Below, piece by piece: positions 4,482-6,769 of a DNA stretch of 6,769 bases. Both the position numbers and the translations under genes were made by a program. The stretch comes from DATKWV01 sp035529405 (GTDB taxonomy: Bacteria > Planctomycetota > Phycisphaerae > Sedimentisphaerales > Anaerobacaceae). The stretch spans positions 1 through 6,769 of the forward strand of contig DATKWV010000076.1 in assembly GCA_035529405.1 (NCBI GenBank), read 5' to 3'. The notes under the pieces were generated by a model. The model saw only the letters and a list, made by a program, of their open reading frames with translations. It did not search any database and was not told the DNA's origin. Each line of letters starts with the position of its first letter. Position 1 is the stretch's first letter.

Positions 4482-6769
4482 TTATTTTTCCACAATCTGT
4501 TTCAGGACAAACGGCTTAAAAAGACCATAATCGATTGTGTGATAGTCTTGGCCCGGCGGCGGGCCTGTTTGGGCGGCTTTACGAAAGTCACCAGGTCCGG
4601 CTGTACCGAGCACCGGTTTTTCGTGGTGCGGGCCGAGCGTATTCTTGAGCGTGCCGGTTACGACAACCTCGACAGTGTTCGTACCAGACTTGATAAGGTC
4701 AGTGACATCACACCGCCAGGGCTGATATGCAATATAGCCGGCATGGGCGCTATTAACTTTTATTTCGGCAACACTTCCATACCAGTTCGGCAGTTCAACA
4801 ACGTACCTGCCCGCAGGCTCGGCAATGCTGAACCCGCGGCCGTAGGAAACGCCGGCTGCATAGAGGGGCCAGCCCTGTTTTTTCCAGCTGCCAAGCTCAA
4901 GAGCGGGCTGGCAATCACCGACAATGACAAAGCCCGAATCTGTCGGTTTGAGCTTAAAGGCACCGAGCACATAGGCAGGCTCAAGTTCGTGATAAATGGT
5001 AAACGGACAGCCCTTTATTGTCACGACATTGTGCCCCAGACGGGCTGTTGCAGTGATATCTATTTTGCCGAAGAATTTATCCAGCCACCACGAGCCGTCT
5101 TCAGCGGAAACGGTTCGGCCGTTACATCTGATTGTATATAAATCCGGCCTTTCAATAACAATCCAAAGCCTTTCGGGCAACTGCTTGTCAATAGTGAATC
5201 GATAATCGGCCTCGAACCCGCTTTCAGGTGCGAAAGTCTTTGTGATAAGCTCATCTTTGAACTGAACGGCGCTATCCCACGGGTTTCGGGACATACCGTT
5301 TTGCTCGAACGCAAACCTGGATGCCTCATAGAAATAGATATTCTTTCTGGTTTCTGCACCTGCTGTAATATCGACATAATCCAGCGTCAGCACGTTGTAC
5401 TCTATCGGATGAATATCAAGCTTGTTTATGGGCGCAACGACTTTAGTGGTTTTATCACCCTCGATTACAGGCTGATGTTCCTTTTCGGACAAGAACAATA
5501 AAAGGCTGCCGCAGGCCGGCAACTCGAACCGGGCCTTTATACCTGTGGCGGCTTTCTCGAAGGTGTACGGCGAGATTGCGGCTGTGGCGAGGTCCCACTT
5601 TTGGATACTTCCAGCAGGGCAGATGATTGTACCACCAGAGGGTGCATCGATGCTGGTATTGACCAGCAACAGAAACTGGCCGTCTTCAATCGTGCGCCTG
5701 TGATGAAAGAGAATGCCTTTGTCGCGTTTATCGCGGCCGATAGCGAAACCATCTACGGACCTTTCGAGGAGAATTTTCGGCAGTTTACCCGGCTTGACCT
5801 TGTTACAGGTCGGATGTGCTGTTAGTTTTGCGGCACGGTCCGACAGCACGCCGTCGATACGGCAAGGCACATCGCCGCAGCAGAAGACCACACCGCCTGC
5901 CTGCAGATACTTTTCAAGCAGCCGGATTGTCGGCAGATTAAGGTTCTCAATTATAGGCGGCAGAACGACCGTACCGTAGGCGCGCCCACCCACTTTCAAC
6001 ACAGGCCCTTCTGTTGAGCCGTGGCGGGCGATAATGTCTTCACAGCCGATATCGAATTCAACCTGGGCCTGCTCGAGAGACACTACCATTTGCTGGAAGC
6101 TGTCTGCAATTTTATTGAGCTGCTCTGGCGGGTTCGACTGGTGCTGATACATCCAAACGGTTGTGGTAGGTTCGATTACGAGGATACGGTTAATCTGCTG
6201 TCCCTGCGACATAATCAGTGACAGGCGGGTGAAGTATTCGGCCATGACGTGGTAGGCGTTCCACCAGGGTTCGTGATAGGAGAAAGACTGCGGATAGTCG
6301 CGCTTGCGGGCGCCTCTAATGGTGATATGCGAAAGATGCTCATTGAGCGTATTGATTCCAAGCACATAAAGCCAGTCACCGATTCGCTTCATATCCTCGA
6401 AACGCAGGTCCCAGCCGCCTGCGCCGTAGGCTTCGCACAGTGTCCTGTCGCGACCAAGCTGATTTGCAACGCTGGCAAGCTCTTTAGCTGCCCGCACATT
6501 GCCGAACTGGGCGTGCGTATCTTCACGGTACTGGTTTCTGAGCGTGTCGATACCGGGCCTTTGCTGCCAGGCGTACATAGCCATATTGTCAGGCACCCTC
6601 AGGCAATTGGGCCATTCATGCTCCCAGTAGTGTCCGGTAAACTCGATATTGTGTTGCTGGCAGTACTGGTAATATGGCTTGGCCCAGCGTTCGATAAACA
6701 GCTCCAGAAGAACCTGCATGTAATTGTGTCTTACACGTTTGTAATCTGCGACCGGCTCAGCAAGGCAGG
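4482..6769 (-). CDS. Glycoside hydrolase, GH106/GH2-like, 5' end cut by window
   Basis: The frame is open to the right edge (761 residues visible). The ATG at 6719 is not the start: 16 codons before it are open and continue the protein (LAEPVADYKRVRHNY). The visible part begins in what looks like a TIM-barrel catalytic domain with TGHYWEHEWPN and CEAYGAGGWDLRFEDMKRIG; counted from Met6719, Glu33, Glu35 and Glu96 are candidate catalytic acids. A region around 240-290 (GTVVLPPI..., LQAGGVVFCCGDVP) resembles the beta-galactosidase-type trimerisation fold. Beta-sandwich and jelly-roll-like parts follow, ending in NWYGSVAEIKVNSAHAG, WRCDVTDLIKSGTNTVEV and YGLFKPFVL. This layout fits GH106-type alpha-L-rhamnosidase-like or GH2-clan enzymes acting on plant or algal glycans; family and substrate are not certain. 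The signal peptide, if any, is outside. The stop lies 20 nt before ffh, so the two may share a transcript. Confidence 0.7.
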   Translation of the reverse strand, partial: CLAEPVADYKRVRHNYMQVLLELFIERWAKPYYQYCQQHNIEFTGHYWEHEWPNCLRVPDNMAMYAWQQRPGIDTLRNQYREDTHAQFGNVRAAKELASVANQLGRDRTLCEAYGAGGWDLRFEDMKRIGDWLYVLGINTLNEHLSHITIRGARKRDYPQSFSYHEPWWNAYHVMAEYFTRLSLIMSQGQQINRILVIEPTTTVWMYQHQSNPPEQLNKIADSFQQMVVSLEQAQVEFDIGCEDIIARHGSTEGPVLKVGGRAYGTVVLPPIIENLNLPTIRLLEKYLQAGGVVFCCGDVPCRIDGVLSDRAAKLTAHPTCNKVKPGKLPKILLERSVDGFAIGRDKRDKGILFHHRRTIEDGQFLLLVNTSIDAPSGGTIICPAGSIQKWDLATAAISPYTFEKAATGIKARFELPACGSLLLFLSEKEHQPVIEGDKTTKVVAPINKLDIHPIEYNVLTLDYVDITAGAETRKNIYFYEASRFAFEQNGMSRNPWDSAVQFKDELITKTFAPESGFEADYRFTIDKQLPERLWIVIERPDLYTIRCNGRTVSAEDGSWWLDKFFGKIDITATARLGHNVVTIKGCPFTIYHELEPAYVLGAFKLKPTDSGFVIVGDCQPALELGSWKKQGWPLYAAGVSYGRGFSIAEPAGRYVVELPNWYGSVAEIKVNSAHAGYIAYQPWRCDVTDLIKSGTNTVEVVVTGTLKNTLGPHHEKPVLGTAGPGDFRKAAQTGPPPGQDYHTIDYGLFKPFVLKQIVEK

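Noticed and set aside
4443..5141. 232-codon plus-strand open frame
   Set aside because: Antisense shadow of the glycoside hydrolase gene; no ribosome-binding site and no family-like sequence.
6717..6719. Start codon of the glycoside hydrolase
   Set aside because: The frame is open upstream to the window edge and reads as protein; this Met is internal to the catalytic domain.

Overview
The window reads almost entirely on the minus strand. In transcription order (right to left) it holds the 3' part of a large carbohydrate-active enzyme gene, ffh (signal recognition particle GTPase), a small Ffh-M-domain-like reading frame, a small GxxExxY-type protein gene enclosed by repeats, rpsP (ribosomal protein bS16), trmD (tRNA m1G37 methyltransferase) and the 5' part of a sulfatase gene. 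All long plus-strand reading frames are shadows of these genes.

The organism is probably a member of Planctomycetota, perhaps a Phycisphaerae-type lineage. That is an inference from a formylglycine sulfatase and a GH106/GH2-like glycoside hydrolase in a housekeeping cluster, from weak Shine-Dalgarno sequences in front of most genes, and from the protein style. No 16S rRNA or other decisive marker is present.

Region by region: positions 4482-6769 encode a glycoside-hydrolase-like protein whose N-terminus lies beyond the right edge. Twenty bases later ffh (3031-4461) begins. Its 3' end overlaps, in the -1 frame, an open frame that continues to 2717 and looks like a second, diverged SRP M domain with no good start codon of its own. 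Positions 2168-2733 hold a compact module: an outer direct repeat of 23/24 nt, an inner perfect 16-bp inverted repeat, subterminal hairpins, and one gene for a PD-(D/E)XK-like GxxExxY-family protein. This looks like a mobile unit inserted between the ffh region and rpsP. Then come rpsP (1731-2117), trmD (996-1700) and, joined to trmD by an ATGA stop/start overlap, a sulfatase (1-999, cut by the left edge).

Taken together this is a translation and protein-targeting cluster (ffh, rpsP, trmD) of the widespread ffh-rpsP-rimM-trmD-rplS type. Here rimM is missing between rpsP and trmD, a sulfatase lies where rplS would be expected, and polysaccharide-degradation genes flank both ends. The two points most worth following are the repeat-bounded GxxExxY unit and the M-domain-like frame behind ffh. 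The latter may be a frameshifted Ffh extension, a separate small gene or a decaying duplicate.
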